This document shows, piece after piece, positions 1 through 11,988 of a stretch of 64,000 nucleotides of DNA. Source of the stretch: Diadema setosum (taxonomy: Eukaryota > Echinodermata > Echinoidea > Diadematoida > Diadematidae); assembly GCA_033980235.1 (NCBI GenBank), contig CM067075.1, positions 13,360,716 to 13,424,715 of the forward strand, written 5' to 3'. The notes beneath the pieces were generated by a model. That model was not told the DNA's origin. It did not search any database and worked only from the letters and a program-made list of their open reading frames with translations. The translations under genes and the position numbers were made by a program. Numbering within the stretch: position 1 is the first letter of the stretch; every line of letters begins with the position of its first letter.

Positions 1-610
1 ACCATTATCATAATTTATTCAACATGACATTACAAACATGACGGACATTCCAAAATAAGTAAAGAACAGAATAAAGAGATTAACACTATTTTTGACCACT
101 CGAAAATAGCCACCAATGGAAAAGAGCATGAAATATATATATATTGTGTTCTTACATAATATATTACAAAACGATTAGGTATCAACATAATTATGGAACT
201 GATGGAAAATAAACATAACCTGAATTGTAAAATTATTTATTTGCTTATGTCAGATCATTAGAATAATGACCGGTCCTTAGCACTTTCACGTCGTGATTTT
301 CACTGGCCGTGTTTTCATCGTGTTGCCTACGCGCAAAAATGGCTGCCGCGAAATCTAAATCGCCTACATTTTTGAAAATGTTCTTTCGACAACAGGAATC
401 TGCCTCGTCATTTCATAAAACAAATAATACATATAATTTTGTTCGGGTAGTATCTCTATAATCATTCACGAATCATCTTCAGAAACAGTCAAAACGCCTT
501 ATGTAGGCTATCGCCTGCGGGCTTGGTTAGACAATCAAGTTAGACTGTTCCAATTCAAAGGTACCTTGTGGTGTGGGTAATTCTTACTAATACCCTCAAT
601 GATGTGTATT
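1..610. other. AT-rich stretch, no confirmed gene
   Basis: No recognisable gene. A short CpG-containing patch at about 285-360 carries an ATG at 339 in a good initiation context with about 36 open codons; it is discussed as a finding because nothing else supports it. Confidence 0.4.
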
Positions 611-611
611 G

Positions 612-1545
612 AAAAGTGGATGTACGTCACGAGCTCGACACCCACGAATCATTTAGCCCACGAGTCACACAGAACAAGAGCTAGACACCAAAATGGGCCT
701 ACAGTAGCTACTGTAGGGCGGTGAGTTGGCTCAGTCGGTAGCGCGTCTGTCTCACGATCACGCGGCCCGGGTTCGAACCCGAGTCTGGACTGAGCAATGT
801 TGTGTGTTAACATACCGTCCCCTCTAGCAAGAGGCAAAACACTCTGTCTCCTCGGATAGGACATAAAATGGAGGTCCCGTGTATGAGAGAGTCACAGCTC
901 ATGCACGTAAAAGATCCCGCTTCATTCATTCATCGCAAAGAGCAGGGTGTTTAACCCGGTGAAGTGGTCCCACCTCACATCCAACTGGACCCCATGGAAG
1001 ACCAGCTTAGCATAGCTGAATATGGGCTATCCAGCCATCTTCTCGGATGGAAATGAACAAACAAACAAAGCAAAAACTAGTTATAGGCCTATTGAGTCCA
1101 CGAGCTACAGGATACTATATAGGTAAATAAGGCCCGCATGAGCTAGACACCAGACAAACAATGCCAACGATTCGAAATTAATATGCAAAGAGGCCAACGA
1201 GTTCTACATCACAACACGGGGCTTAATGTATGTATTTAGCGTCGAGCTGGTGGACCTTTTTTTGCCTAGTGTCAAGCTCGTGGGCCTTATTTGCCTGGTG
1301 TCCACCTCATAGGCCTTATTTGCCTATAATGTGCGTAGCTCAGGGACCTGTTTTACTTAGCATGCTTAGCGTAAGCTATTGGGCCTCTTTTAGTGTCTAC
1401 CTATTGGGCCTGTTTTACACATAGGGCCCTATACTTGTTGTCTAGCTCGTAATTGGTTGTATGACTACTGTGGTTGTGTGACTCATGGAACTGCTTTATG
1501 TCTATAGGTCGCGGGTGGTATGACTCGGGTTCGCTGGTCGACTCC
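612..1545. mobile_element. Modular fold-back element, copy A (split by a SINE)
   Basis: The left arm (612-715) carries the words CACGAGCTCGACACCCACG and CCCACGAGTCACACAG. The right arm (about 1080-1545) carries the same vocabulary reverse-complemented (GTGTCAAGCTCGTGGGCC, TTATTTGCCTGGTGTC). The unit recurs at about 7.6 and 9.1 kb. The arms are built from degenerate short repeats rather than a single clean terminal repeat, an architecture known from fold-back elements such as sea urchin TU. No coding capacity is seen. This is the most diverged of the three copies, and a SINE sits inside its left half. Confidence 0.6.
716..1076 (+). mobile_element. tRNA-derived SINE with AACA tail
   Basis: The head contains an A-box-like TTGGCTCAGTCGGTAGCGCG and a B-box GGGTTCGAACCC, the internal RNA polymerase III promoter of a tRNA-like sequence. 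The body follows (AGGTCCCGTGTATGAGAG, GCACGTAAAAGATCCCGC) and ends in a short (AACA)n tail at about 1055-1070. It is not a tRNA gene: it runs on for about 290 bases after the B box, and the tRNA-like part does not make a clean cloverleaf. It interrupts fold-back copy A and is therefore younger than it. Confidence 0.75.
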
Positions 1546-1804
1546 AGAAATGTGGACATCTGTGTACATTTAATGCATTAGTCCGGGTGGGCTTCTTTTG
1601 CATGTCCTCTTTCTGCATCAATTCTTGGATGCGCGTGAATATCTCGGTCTGTACCAGCATCTTGTATGGTATTGACATTCTGATTAATGCGTTTATGTTC
1701 ACATGATGTACATGAGTTGTTTTATTCGCTGTCTAACTACAATGTATATATACTTTGATTTTTGTAAGTCACTGGCTCCTTTGGACAACAGTCTGAACAG
1801 GCAA

Positions 1805-1987
1805 CAGGGGCGGATCCAGGAATTCCGTAAAGGGGGAGGGGGGGGGGAGGGGCGCAAACAATATTTCTGGTGCTACTTCCGGGTTTCATCTAATTTTTTT
1901 CTTTTTCTTTATTTTGTTTTAACGACAAAAAAAAAAATAAAGAAGGGGCACCCCCGCGGTGTCCCCCCCCCCCCATCCGCACTGTGC
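1805..1987. mobile_element. hAT-type MITE, CAGGGGCGGATCCAGG family
   Basis: Begins CAGGGGCGGATCCAGG and runs through G-rich and C-rich tracts to a degenerate partner end near 1980. The same ends recur at 22.2, 44.7 and 50.2 kb (for example CTGGATCCACCACTG). The CAG...CTG ends are typical of non-autonomous hAT elements. No ORF. Confidence 0.6.
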
Positions 1988-3640
1988 AACAGAAAGAATA
2001 AACACGGGATTTAGTCTTCGATCGATAAAATGACCCGCTACTGGTAAGTGCGCGAAAGGGAAGAAATTAATGAGATGAAATAGAAATGATGAAGGGAGAA
2101 GATAAAAATGAGCAGCAACGGCTAGTGCGAGAGAAGAATAATTATTCCATTAATTCAATATATTTCTTTTCAAACTGTGGACACTTCGATGTCAGTTGTT
2201 TCTTTTTTTTCTTTCCTCTGGAGATGTCAAATTAAGCTTGACAACGTGAAACAGCAAACAAGCTTTAATGAAACGTAATTCACCTCGAGTTTATATTTCT
2301 TTTATTTATATACATGGAGAAAGTTACACTTTCCTTTCTGTTAAAGAAATTCGTATAATACGAGTGCCCTATTTTCGCAGAAGCACATATATCTTTCTTT
2401 CTTTATTAAGAGAGGTAAACGTAATTTCCAATTTGTCCAAGGTTTGAAGAACACCAGTCTCCATTTTTTCTCCTTTCAGGTCATCCATTGTTTGTGTGTG
2501 TTTGAACGAAGTCAATTTAATTGTAAATCATATTGATGTCATACCTCAACTATACAGTGTTCTCACTATAGGACCCGCAATTTCATTTGATCTTTTCCGA
2601 CCTTGGTTTTCCCTTTTAACATTTATAGTTTAACTCGTCTTTCTGTCCCAAAATTTCTCGTTACCGGTGTCCACGCACAAACCGTTCCCAAACCTAGGTG
2701 TATAATGATTCAATTAACTCTTCAATTCGAAACGTGTATCTAATTGTCTAATTTCATTGTGCTCTAACCAGTCGTGAGTGGGAATTCGAAGGCAAGCAAA
2801 AATCAACATCTAAAGGGTCACCACTTCTCATTTTCTCTTTAAGATCTATACGATCACTGTCTTTGCTTATCTATAAACTTTACAATCGTATTTGACTTGT
2901 TATAGATGATACAGAAATGATTCAATTTCTCAAGGAACAAGCAGACATGTACAAACAGGTGAAACCTCCACAGGAGCCCTGCCTTCATCCAAGACAAACA
3001 CACTATTAAACTAATATGGTGACAAATTTTAAAAAGAGAAGAGATATATCTTTTTCAGCCTAATGGCACGTGAATCAACAATTCATTTGAACAACAATTC
3101 ATTTATACTTCGGAAAATAAAACTTTAAACTTTGCGTTATCTCACCAAAGGCACATATTGCTCCGTCTATCACATTACATCAAACAACACAGTAACACAA
3201 TATCTATGTATACAAACTCAATGATTTCACTTATTTTTGTGTGTCTTCAACGTCTGCGCGATATAGGAACGGTGCTTGAAGCTGTTTGGTATCGGAAGGG
3301 CGATGCATTAACCCCCTCATTGTTGTGAGGAAGCCATTCTTCGAAAGATACTTATTGACACTGAGCAGTAGTGGACCTGTGAGGGTTATGCGCATGTCGC
3401 CTTTTATGTACGGTTCTCAAAAGGACTCACACTGCAGTGAATACGATCGGCATATTTCGATGTTTCACATGCTATGGCGAGGCCACGTTCATATGTTTCT
3501 AAAGGGATTACTATAGTACTGGGTGAGGTGAAGATTCAGCCTGTAACTTTTTGCAAGATACTTAGAAACCACTTCACGTTATGTTAAAGAACGTACAATG
3601 TATTCTAAGATGAAGTCAAGTTCATTCGAAATTGCTAAAA
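1988..3640. other. No gene seen
   Basis: AT-rich DNA with only short chance open frames. I see no splice-flanked coding pattern and no confident repeat. Confidence 0.4.
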
Positions 3641-3860
3641 ACAAAGTAAAACCAAGCGATCCTAATAAAAGGTGGTTTCCACCATTAATTAAGATCGCTT
3701 TGTTTTAGATATCTCAGTCATTTCAAAATCAATTTTCATCAAATAAGCTTTAAATTTCCGTAGAATTTCATGTTCTTTCTAATTTTTTTAGAAGTTTCTC
3801 ATTATCTAAAAAAAACATCAAAAACAAAAACAAGAATAAACCACACACACACACACACAC

Positions 3861-3943
<83 letters not shown>

Positions 3944-3990
3944 CCTTGGAAACCTGTTGCCCCATCTCAACCGAAACTGTGTCTTCCCTC
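3640..3990. repeat. Diverged copy of the 55-kb inverted-repeat MITE, with AC/TA microsatellite
   Basis: The segment TATCTCAGTCATTTCAAAA, then TTTTCATCAAATAAGCTTTAAA and TTTCTCATTATCT, matches the right arm of the element at 55047-55438 base for base over many words. In this copy the end is interrupted by (AC)n and a (TA)n run (about 3842-3939). The 5' part is degraded. Confidence 0.55.
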
Positions 3991-4329
3991 TACTATGTTA
4001 AAATATTTTGGCCTCGCCACAGCATGTTAAACAACGAACTACCACCAAACTAGTCCATTGATGGCCTGATATCCGAAGTCATGGAAATGCAATTGAAAGG
4101 GCTTTAGTCGAGTAGATCAAATTCTTCGAATGGATTAGAATGTAGAGCGAGTAATGTCAAAAGCACTCTATGATGTTACACTTTGTAATGCAGACTTTGC
4201 GAGTGTTTTGTTTACTCTTGGACAGTTGGAGATCACTATAATTATCATGTGAACCGAGAATGGTCCTATACTACAGTATCATAATGATATGGCATCGAAA
4301 ATCTGCTTGTGTTCAATAGTTTGAAATAG

Positions 4330-4665
4330 TTTCTCACTTGGGGAACTTGCTAATTTACAAGCTTTGCTTCTTATGCAAGTTCCCTCCATAATCGTCACTA
4401 GCTAGTGATATTTCAACTCGAAGTGATTTCATGTTGATCAAATTATTTGCATATTACGTATAGGTTCATATGTGCTTGTAGTTGCAGGTGTTTATGCATT
4501 TATACTTTTGTTATACTGTTGTTTGTATTTGATTTATGACACTCCCACCTTCTTGTACAAATTGTTAATCCTACGTAACAATCGATTTGTATTATTTGGA
4601 TATAGAAATGAAATGAAATGAAATGAAATGAAATGAAATGAAATGAAATGAAATGACATGACATG
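4330..4665 (+). mobile_element. 3' end of a LINE-like repeat with (GAAAT)n tail
   Basis: GGGGAACTTGCTAATTTACA opens a segment that is homologous along its length to 32690-32960 and ends TATTTGGATATAGAAATGAAA, followed by about 11 pentanucleotide units (4606-4663). Simple-repeat 3' tails of this sort are typical of CR1/L2-like elements. No ORF survives. Confidence 0.5.
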
Positions 4666-5370
4666 AAATGAAGAGCAAGAACGTGGCACCTGCTAGTCTT
4701 ATTCGGAGACCCTCATGCCGTTGGCACTGATTGAGCAAAGTGAGTCAATTAACGGCAAGCGCATTTTGAGGCTTTGGAATGCGACTACTATTCACAAACC
4801 GGAAAAAAGTAGCTCAGTCCTACTGAATAATAAAATCAGTCACCTCGACCAGTCGTGTTGCTACTTTTGCTCATCGGCCTTCAGTCTCAATTTAATGTAT
4901 CATGCACGAGATCTCTGAGCAAAGCTCTGCTCTTTTGTTGTGATTTTTGCTACAATACGCTCGTAGAGAAATTCGGTAATTCACGCTGACCTAACGGGTC
5001 TCCAAATCGCTGGGATTTTTTCATCGCTGCAGGTATACCGGGAGGTATACCCTCTGCTCGCTTGCAGTTATTAAAGGGAAAGGTACTTGGACGAAGGCTA
5101 CGTATTTGAATTAAAAAGTAAGCATACAATGTAACAGGGGTGCTGAATGAAGTACATAGAACGGTTTGAATCAAATCCATGGACGATCAACAAGTGCGAC
5201 AAACTAAACGCGTGTAGGCCCCGATATACCTTGTCCGTGAGCGTGTTAGCATAGATTATGCGTTTGTTATTGATTAAAGTTCGTTGGCTTGTTAGAGGAC
5301 GATCTCACGTGCATTCACGTTGTCGACCTTCTCATAATCTACAGACTATCTTATGTGAATAGCGTCCAAT
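4666..5370. other. No gene seen
   Basis: Only short open frames. No splice-bounded coding exon or repeat is recognised. Confidence 0.4.
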
Positions 5371-5374
5371 CAGT

Positions 5375-5632
5375 TCAAGTTCAAGTTGATTTATTTCATT
5401 TCCAACAAACAAAATAATTGGAAGTACAATGAAACATTCGTATACACAGATGTCAGAAAATCAGTACCACAATGCGATGAACAGAAATAATATTGTAAAA
5501 AAGATACAGGTAAATAATTATTAACAGAGATACAAAAAAATAACTGTCACTGTGGTAAATGCATAAACAATATTGCTGGAAATGGAGGGGACTGCTAAAA
5601 AGCAGAGCTTGTAGAATGCAGTCACCTCATAC
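5375..5632 (-). repeat. Dispersed LINE-like 3' repeat, copy 1
   Basis: Read on the minus strand it starts at GAGGTGACTGCATTCTACAA, passes TTTTTAGCAGTCCCCTCC and ends in AAATAAATCAACTTGAACTT, a LINE-type tail. The block around GGAGGGGACTGCTAAAAAGC recurs almost unchanged at about 13805-13850. Confidence 0.55.
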
Positions 5633-6545
5633 AGAAAAAAAAACATATAGTAGCAAAAACAACAACAACAATTTCCCTAAGCGGTAGTAAAAAAAAAAGA
5701 CAGAGTAATACACACATACATGCACACATACCAAAGCACATTGACAAACACAAGGCGGCTCTCTTGTAAGGAAAGATTGATGAGAGGATAGAAAGATAGT
5801 GAGTGATAATCCTGTAATCAAATGAGTCAGTAGAATCTTTCGTACTGACGGGGTCTTGTGGGCAAGTATATGCCTACATATCATGCGTAGGCCTATTGTG
5901 CAACTAACACATCTTAAACACCTGCTCAAAGTAACAGCTTCTTTTTTTTTCAAAGTAGGCTGTAGATTGCGAATGATTATGCATTATATCCTATTTCCCG
6001 CTTTCTTGTAGATAAGTATCTCTCAAAACTTTACCACACCCTCCTAAGAGGTATTATGTTGTAATGCTTTTTTTTTTCAACCACCATTGCTCTTTGTATA
6101 CTGCAACTCTTTGAAAAAAAATAATATCGTGGCGTTACCATTTTCTCACAGAGAGAGAGAGGGAGGGAGCAGAGAAAGCAATGAAGAATGAGAGAGTCTG
6201 AGGGAGCGACTGGGAGAGGCAGAAGAAGGGATAACATGAGAGATGTATAGAGAGGGAGTGAGACCGCTAGAAAGGATATATTTTGTAAGCCTCATTCGTT
6301 TCATCAGTAACACTCGCATCCTTTCGTGCGCCAAGTGTGCGTGTGTGTGACAATAATACATCCGGGCTTGGATTTGTTCCTTCGCGCGCCTTAGAGCAGT
6401 TTGTCTCGAGCCTTCAAAAACTTGAAAAGTGTGTCAGATTAGACTGAAGGGTGGCCTTCCGCTCGCCCCGCTCTACATTTGCATGGTATCTTTGTTGTTT
6501 TTTCAATTCCTTCTCTGTTACATAGAACTACGTGTAAGTCGTTGC
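5633..6545. other. No gene seen; GA-rich patch
   Basis: Contains A-runs and a GA-rich low-complexity patch at about 6147-6260. Open frames across it are products of the biased composition. Confidence 0.4.
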
Positions 6546-6567
6546 TATGGCAGCAAAACGTTGAAAT

Positions 6568-6572
6568 GAACA

Positions 6573-6642
<70 letters not shown>
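6568..6642. repeat. (TA)n microsatellite
   Basis: About 37 uninterrupted TA units. The translated Tyr-Ile runs on both strands are artefacts of the repeat. Confidence 0.9.
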
Positions 6643-6645
<3 letters not shown>

Positions 6646-7549
6646 CACTTCGACAGTCACTATACTTACAATATTCTCTCTTGCGCGGAGTGACCCTCGA
6701 ATGGAAGTATTCACTTTGTCGCGTATTCAGACGAAATCTACGCTGACGCCGAACACAATACAATAACATACTAATACAACTAAATACTCCCATTAACTCA
6801 CTGAGTCCCAGTACTATACGATCTTGACTCCACAGATATCACATGCATGCAGGTTGCCAATAATAGAGGTTAAAACTGTGTGATCGGAAGGGGGAGATAG
6901 AAGGACTGATGATTGATACCACTTGCTCCAAACAAAATTCTGCAAATCTACTTAATCGTCATTGATGTGTCATTTCTATGGACACTGGTGGACCTTTAAA
7001 ATAAGAAAATTGATTGAATACACAATGCCATAACGTTCTGCCCTGGAGTCCATACGATCTGTGAATTACTGGCAGGTGATATGATGTGACCATTCGAAAG
7101 CAAATCACGCCGTTGATAACTTAACTTGTGCTAAAAGTTTTTAAAACTTGAGTTTGACCAGTGGTATTTTGTTGTTGTAGTTGTTTCGCATTGTTCCTGT
7201 CAAGTCTAACTAATAATAATTATTATCCGAAACACACAGAAATTCAACTGCACTTTAGTCGAAACGATAAGCATCAAGGAAGTCATTTGTAGAAATGGGG
7301 GCGATCATAGCCAGGTTAGAAGATAGGTGTGGGGTATGTTGGCACTTGAATACTTTTTTTCGTGAAACTCGATTAATGATTTGACTTCATGTTTATTGAC
7401 GTGTCGTGTATGGACCAAACAATGGGAGTGTGTAATGAGAGGGTTTTGGTACTTCTTCGTTGTGTACGTGATGTCAAACTGGGTCTGTGAACTGGCGACA
7501 ACTCTTTGAAAAGCAATGTGTAGTGGGATGGGAGGAGGAGGAACAAGCA
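6643..7549. other. No gene seen
   Basis: Open frames here are short and lack splice or domain support. Confidence 0.4.
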
Positions 7550-7928
7550 GTGTCATCTCACGAAACCAACACCCACGAGTCATACAACCCACAAGTTCGA
7601 CATTTAAAAAAGGTCTATGAGTTGTACAGCCCACGGGTCATATAACGCCCATGAGTTCGACACTAGGCAAACAAGGCTCATGAGTTCGACACTAGGCAAA
7701 CAAGGCTCATGGATTCGACACTAGGCAAACAAGGCTCATGAGTTCGACACTAGGCAAAAGCAGCCCACGAGTTGGACAGATATAACTCAGGGCTTATTAG
7801 AATAGTATGTCGGTATCGTGGGCCTTGTTCACTTATCTCATGGGCTGTATGATTCATGGGCTGTATGACTCGTGGGCTGTATGACTCGTGGGTTGTATGA
7901 TTCGTGGGTGTCTGCACCCGGAACAAAC
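7550..7928. mobile_element. Modular fold-back element, copy B
   Basis: The left arm starts with ACACCCACGAGTCATACA and continues with a tandem 29-bp unit repeated about four times (word GAGTTCGACACTAGGCAAA, 7650-7760). A short non-repeated middle (about 7780-7825) leads to the right arm, built of 16-bp units reading GGCTGTATGACTCGTG (7850-7905). The arms use the same vocabulary in opposite orientation, so the whole can fold back. No ORF. Confidence 0.7.
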
Positions 7929-7929
7929 G

Positions 7930-9060
7930 ACAGCGACAATAATAGGGGAACAACGGATGAAGGAAAAATAAAGAAACAGAATTAGAAAGTATTAAGGATT
8001 TGATAAGTTCACAGAAGAGATGGCTACATTATTTCTATCTTTTATTCTTTTCCCTCTTTTTACGGAGAGAGAGGTTTATGTATACAAGCCAGTGCCGCAG
8101 GGTTGAATGAATGAAAGTGTCCCTCTAATGAAGGATAAAAGCTATTCAACTGAATCTTGCTGAGTTAATGAAATTTTGATTGTTTTTTTTTCTGCGACTC
8201 TCTCGGTGAAAGAGAGAGAAAAAAAAAAACCAAAGAGAGATGTTGAAGAAGAAAAGAGAAGAGAAAGCAAGCAAGAAAGAGAAAGATAGTGTGTGTGTGT
8301 GTGTGGAGGGGGGGGGGTTGTAGGAAGGAGAGGGGTCATTTTGATGTTGTCCGCACTCATTGTCCTCATCTTTCCCGCCATCATCCGTCATGCTAAGCCA
8401 GGCGGATTATTTCGACAAGGGTCGTCAGACGTGAATAGCTGTACAGACTAATAAGCTCTTTTGTAAGTATGCATGCTGAGACACTTTCCTTCAACCAATA
8501 TTGTAGAAATAAGCTCTAAGTACTGGCAAGGTTGTCATCATACAGTGTGATTGGCATCATGCCATGCAAGCAATATTATGAAAACAAACAGGCAAAGAGA
8601 CAACTTACTAATTCTATATAGCCAAACGAAACCGGAATTTTGACGTGCCCCCCTCCCCCGACATTCTGATATTGTTTTTGTTTTTATTCACACTTTGTTA
8701 AAGACACACAAGGTCTTGTTTTCTGATGTTCATAGTGGAAAGTGTCAGGAAAATGGCATAATCAATTCTTTTTACCACAAAAATGAGGAAATCTTGTGAA
8801 GATATTAACTTTGCGTAAAGGTTATCACAGGGTGTTGGAGGGTCATTATCATGACTTCTAATCTGCATAACTATGTGACTATCAAGGCCATCGTGGTTGG
8901 GATTGACAAATCTTTCACCTTCAGATTGGTTTGGTTTACTGTTTGATTTTTTTCTTTTTTCGAACACCCCCCCCCCCAAAAAAAAAAAACACAAACAAAC
9001 AACAACAACAACAACAATGAATACATAACTTGATTCATAGACAACAGGACAAAAACTGAG
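7930..9060. other. No gene seen; purine/GT simple sequence
   Basis: Contains a GA-rich tract (8205-8290), a short (GT)n run with a G-run (about 8290-8318) and a C-run next to an A-run (8966-8990). No gene is supported. Confidence 0.4.
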
Positions 9061-9405
9061 TTCACGTCACGAGACCGACACCCACGAGTCATACAGCCCA
9101 AGAGTCATACAGCTCACAAGTCATTCAGCCCATGAATTAAACAGCTCACAAGTCATACAGTTCATGAGTTCGACACTAAGCTAACAAAGCCCACGAGACT
9201 GACACATTAAACCCCGCGTTGTATCTGTCGAACTCGTGGGCTGTTTTTTACCTAGTGTCGAACTAATGGGCTATATTTGCCTAGTGTCCGACTCATGGGC
9301 TGTATGACTCGAGAGCTATATTATTCATGGACCTGTTATCAATGCCGAACTCGTGGGCTGTATGACTCGTGGGTGTCGGTCTCGTGGGATGACTCCCCAA
9401 AACTG
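9061..9405. mobile_element. Modular fold-back element, copy C (best preserved ends)
   Basis: The left end GTCACGAGACCGACACCCAC is mirrored at the right end by GTGTCGGTCTCGTGGGATGAC-type sequence (9378-9402). Internal units CATACAGCCCA / TGGGCTGTATGACTCG and GTTCGACACTAAGC / CCTAGTGTCGAAC face each other across a middle at about 9190-9225. Confidence 0.7.
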
Positions 9406-9494
9406 ACTACATAAGTGAAGACAAGGTACAATAATCATGTGATACAATTTAACGAAAAAACAACAACAACAACACACAACTCTATCGGTCTCTT

Positions 9495-9575
9495 AAAGTC
9501 AAGGGGGGGGGGGGGGCACCCCTTCCCCCCCCCCCATCCCCCCCCCCCCGATTCCGCCAGCCCTGGTACTAGTAT
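9495..9575. mobile_element. Remnant of a GC-tract hAT-like MITE
   Basis: A G-run and long C-runs lead into GATTCCGCCAGCCCTGG, which resembles the ends GATTGTGCCGGCCCTG (23170) and the CCGGCGG ends at 28.5 kb. Only one end is clear. Confidence 0.35.
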
Positions 9576-11734
9576 AATTATACATTTAATGAATATGATA
9601 TGTAGAGGAAATCATATAGGTTTCAAACGGACGTTGCCATGAAATGTTTAATCTTTAATATTATGCCCATAATCTTTAATACAATGATAGCCTACATGAC
9701 ATGAGCCGCAATACAAGTGTGATATTATACAGTACTATAATCATAATTTTGGGAAATATTGAAATAATATTATCAGAAATAAATCCTCCGAAATACGATA
9801 AACTTCTGAAACTGAACTTCAGTTTTGGATCAGGTATATATGTAATATAAGTAGGATAATGGTTGTGTGTGAAGCTACCTGGTGCATAAATTCGTTGTGC
9901 TGATCTGGGTCGCCTTCTATCATAGCTACGTGAACTGATGTTCGACATACAAACTCATGGTCTGTTGACAGAAGTGTTAAAATAATGATGCGGGATCATC
10001 TTATAGCTGTTGTTCATCATACGCTCGGAATGCAGCAGACACACTTATCTCAATAGATATTGACAAAAATCATGTTACATTTTTTTTTATTACAATAAAA
10101 ATTACGCTCATAGTCAATAACAAAACATTATAGTGGTGTCCACAGTCAATCTAAAGGTGAATCATAACACATAGGTGATGGTGTATTATGTAACTTTGTG
10201 CAAATACTAATATTTTAGGAGAGTTATTACTAATATAATATCATCTCCATGTTTTCCAAAAAGCGTATGATTGCACTGTATGACATTGCACAAATATTAT
10301 GGCATATCAGGCCATTTAGACAATCATGTTCTCTTGGTAGATCTTGAAGAAGGCAGGAGGCTGAAATCTTGAAGATTAAAGAGGGCAAACTTATGATTAT
10401 TCGTCTGAAACCTTATGATTCTTTCTCATAATACACTCAACGTGAGAAGCCGAGCACGTTCAGGTCAGGTCCAATTTAATATCAGTCCATGTTTACGGTT
10501 TGAAAAGATTGTGATCCTCTTAGATGTGACCTTCTGTATAAAGATCAAGTAAAGCAAATGTGTAGTATATTCTCTGAAAAGAACAATATTCTATTGCGTG
10601 TGATACCAACTATTCATACACTATATGGAACTTTTCTGAGGCCAGAAAATGGGGTGACCTAGTTATTACGGACAAAAGAACAAAATCAAGAGCTCCCCCT
10701 AAAATACGATTTGGTGTCCATGTTTCATATTACTTGGAAAATTGGTAATGCGAAGAGCGCAAAATTATTGTGTTTAAATCTGAAAAAAAAAATGTATCTC
10801 TGATGTCATCAATGGTGACGATGCACATCAAGGTCTAGGAATAAAATTGCCCTGGGCTTTGATAAAATTATCCGTATGATCTAAAAAAATCTACAAAGAA
10901 CCTTTTTTTTAAAAATTCTTTTTACTATTTATTTATCAAGACCTCAAAAGTACGAGATTTTCATTTTTTTTTCGTACTTGTCCTGTAGCTCTCTGACTTG
11001 GATTGTTCTGTAAAATATAAGAAAACATGGTAAAACAGACAACAAAAACGAAAGAAAATTTCAAATAATTCAAAGAAATTATAAGAGAGACTACATCTCT
11101 CTGACATCCCTTTGATTCGCCATTTTTTTTTATCAGTTCTTTGACAATGGCTAGAGAATATCTAAAAAAAAAGTCTTAAACTTTTTGGGGTACATAATTC
11201 TGATAATCATCAACTTTACAAGAGTGCCGCGTTTAATCAGTGAAAAGTCTCGATCAGCATCATAATATATACGCGGGCATGCTAAGGTGAAAGGAGTTTA
11301 TTCTGGTAGAACAACACACTTTCTTCATTATCAAATGAGCAAAGGTGTTTCTTTTTTTTTTCATTATACTTTTTCACATGGATATCATAACAAACTCCAT
11401 CTCTACATCCCATAATACCTCTGCACGCCCTGTTTCGAGACTGTTATATTATTGAATATAGGTCTGGGCACTGTTTTATCAAAAGATGAAATCGATTTTA
11501 AATTTCCTTACCACACAAGCTGCCATAGAGTAACAGTTGAAATCAATTATATGATCAATTTTAACTCTTCATAAAACAGGGCCTTGGTAAACTATATACC
11601 AAACCTCTTGCATCCCGATGTAGCAGTTGCAGAAGTGCGCGAAATAGTTTTGATGGAAAAAGAAGACAAATAATAACATGAATAACTTACTACAAAATGT
11701 CCGCTTGTGTACTTGTATATTTGCAAAACCCATT
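9576..11734. other. No gene seen
   Basis: AT-rich DNA with no splice-supported open frame and no family I recognise. Confidence 0.4.
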
Positions 11735-11988
11735 TTAAAGGGGAAAGCTAGTAACTGATCAGTGGGAATCAGTGGAAATGGATTAATGCTCCGTCACTGA
11801 CCAGGGACGCTAACCTGGAAGCATTAAACTGCACATTACTTGAATATGAGACCATTCTGAAGCAAATCATTTTCACACAACAATAGATATACAATGAACA
11901 CTTGAATGAATCCCATAAGGATTAAAACAATCATCTCCCAGCATTTCCACTGATTCCCACTGATCAGTTACTAGCCTTCCCCTTTAAG
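11735..11988. mobile_element. 254-bp MITE with about 45-bp inverted repeats
   Basis: The left end TTAAAGGGGAAAGCTAGTAA continues through CTGATCAGTGGGAATCAGTG. The right end is its reverse complement with one or two changes (CACTGATTCCCACTGATCAG ... CCTTCCCCTTTAAG). No ORF, so it is a non-autonomous DNA element. Confidence 0.85.

Noticed and set aside
716..795. A tRNA gene
   Set aside because: A and B boxes are good, but no proper cloverleaf forms and a SINE body and tail follow.
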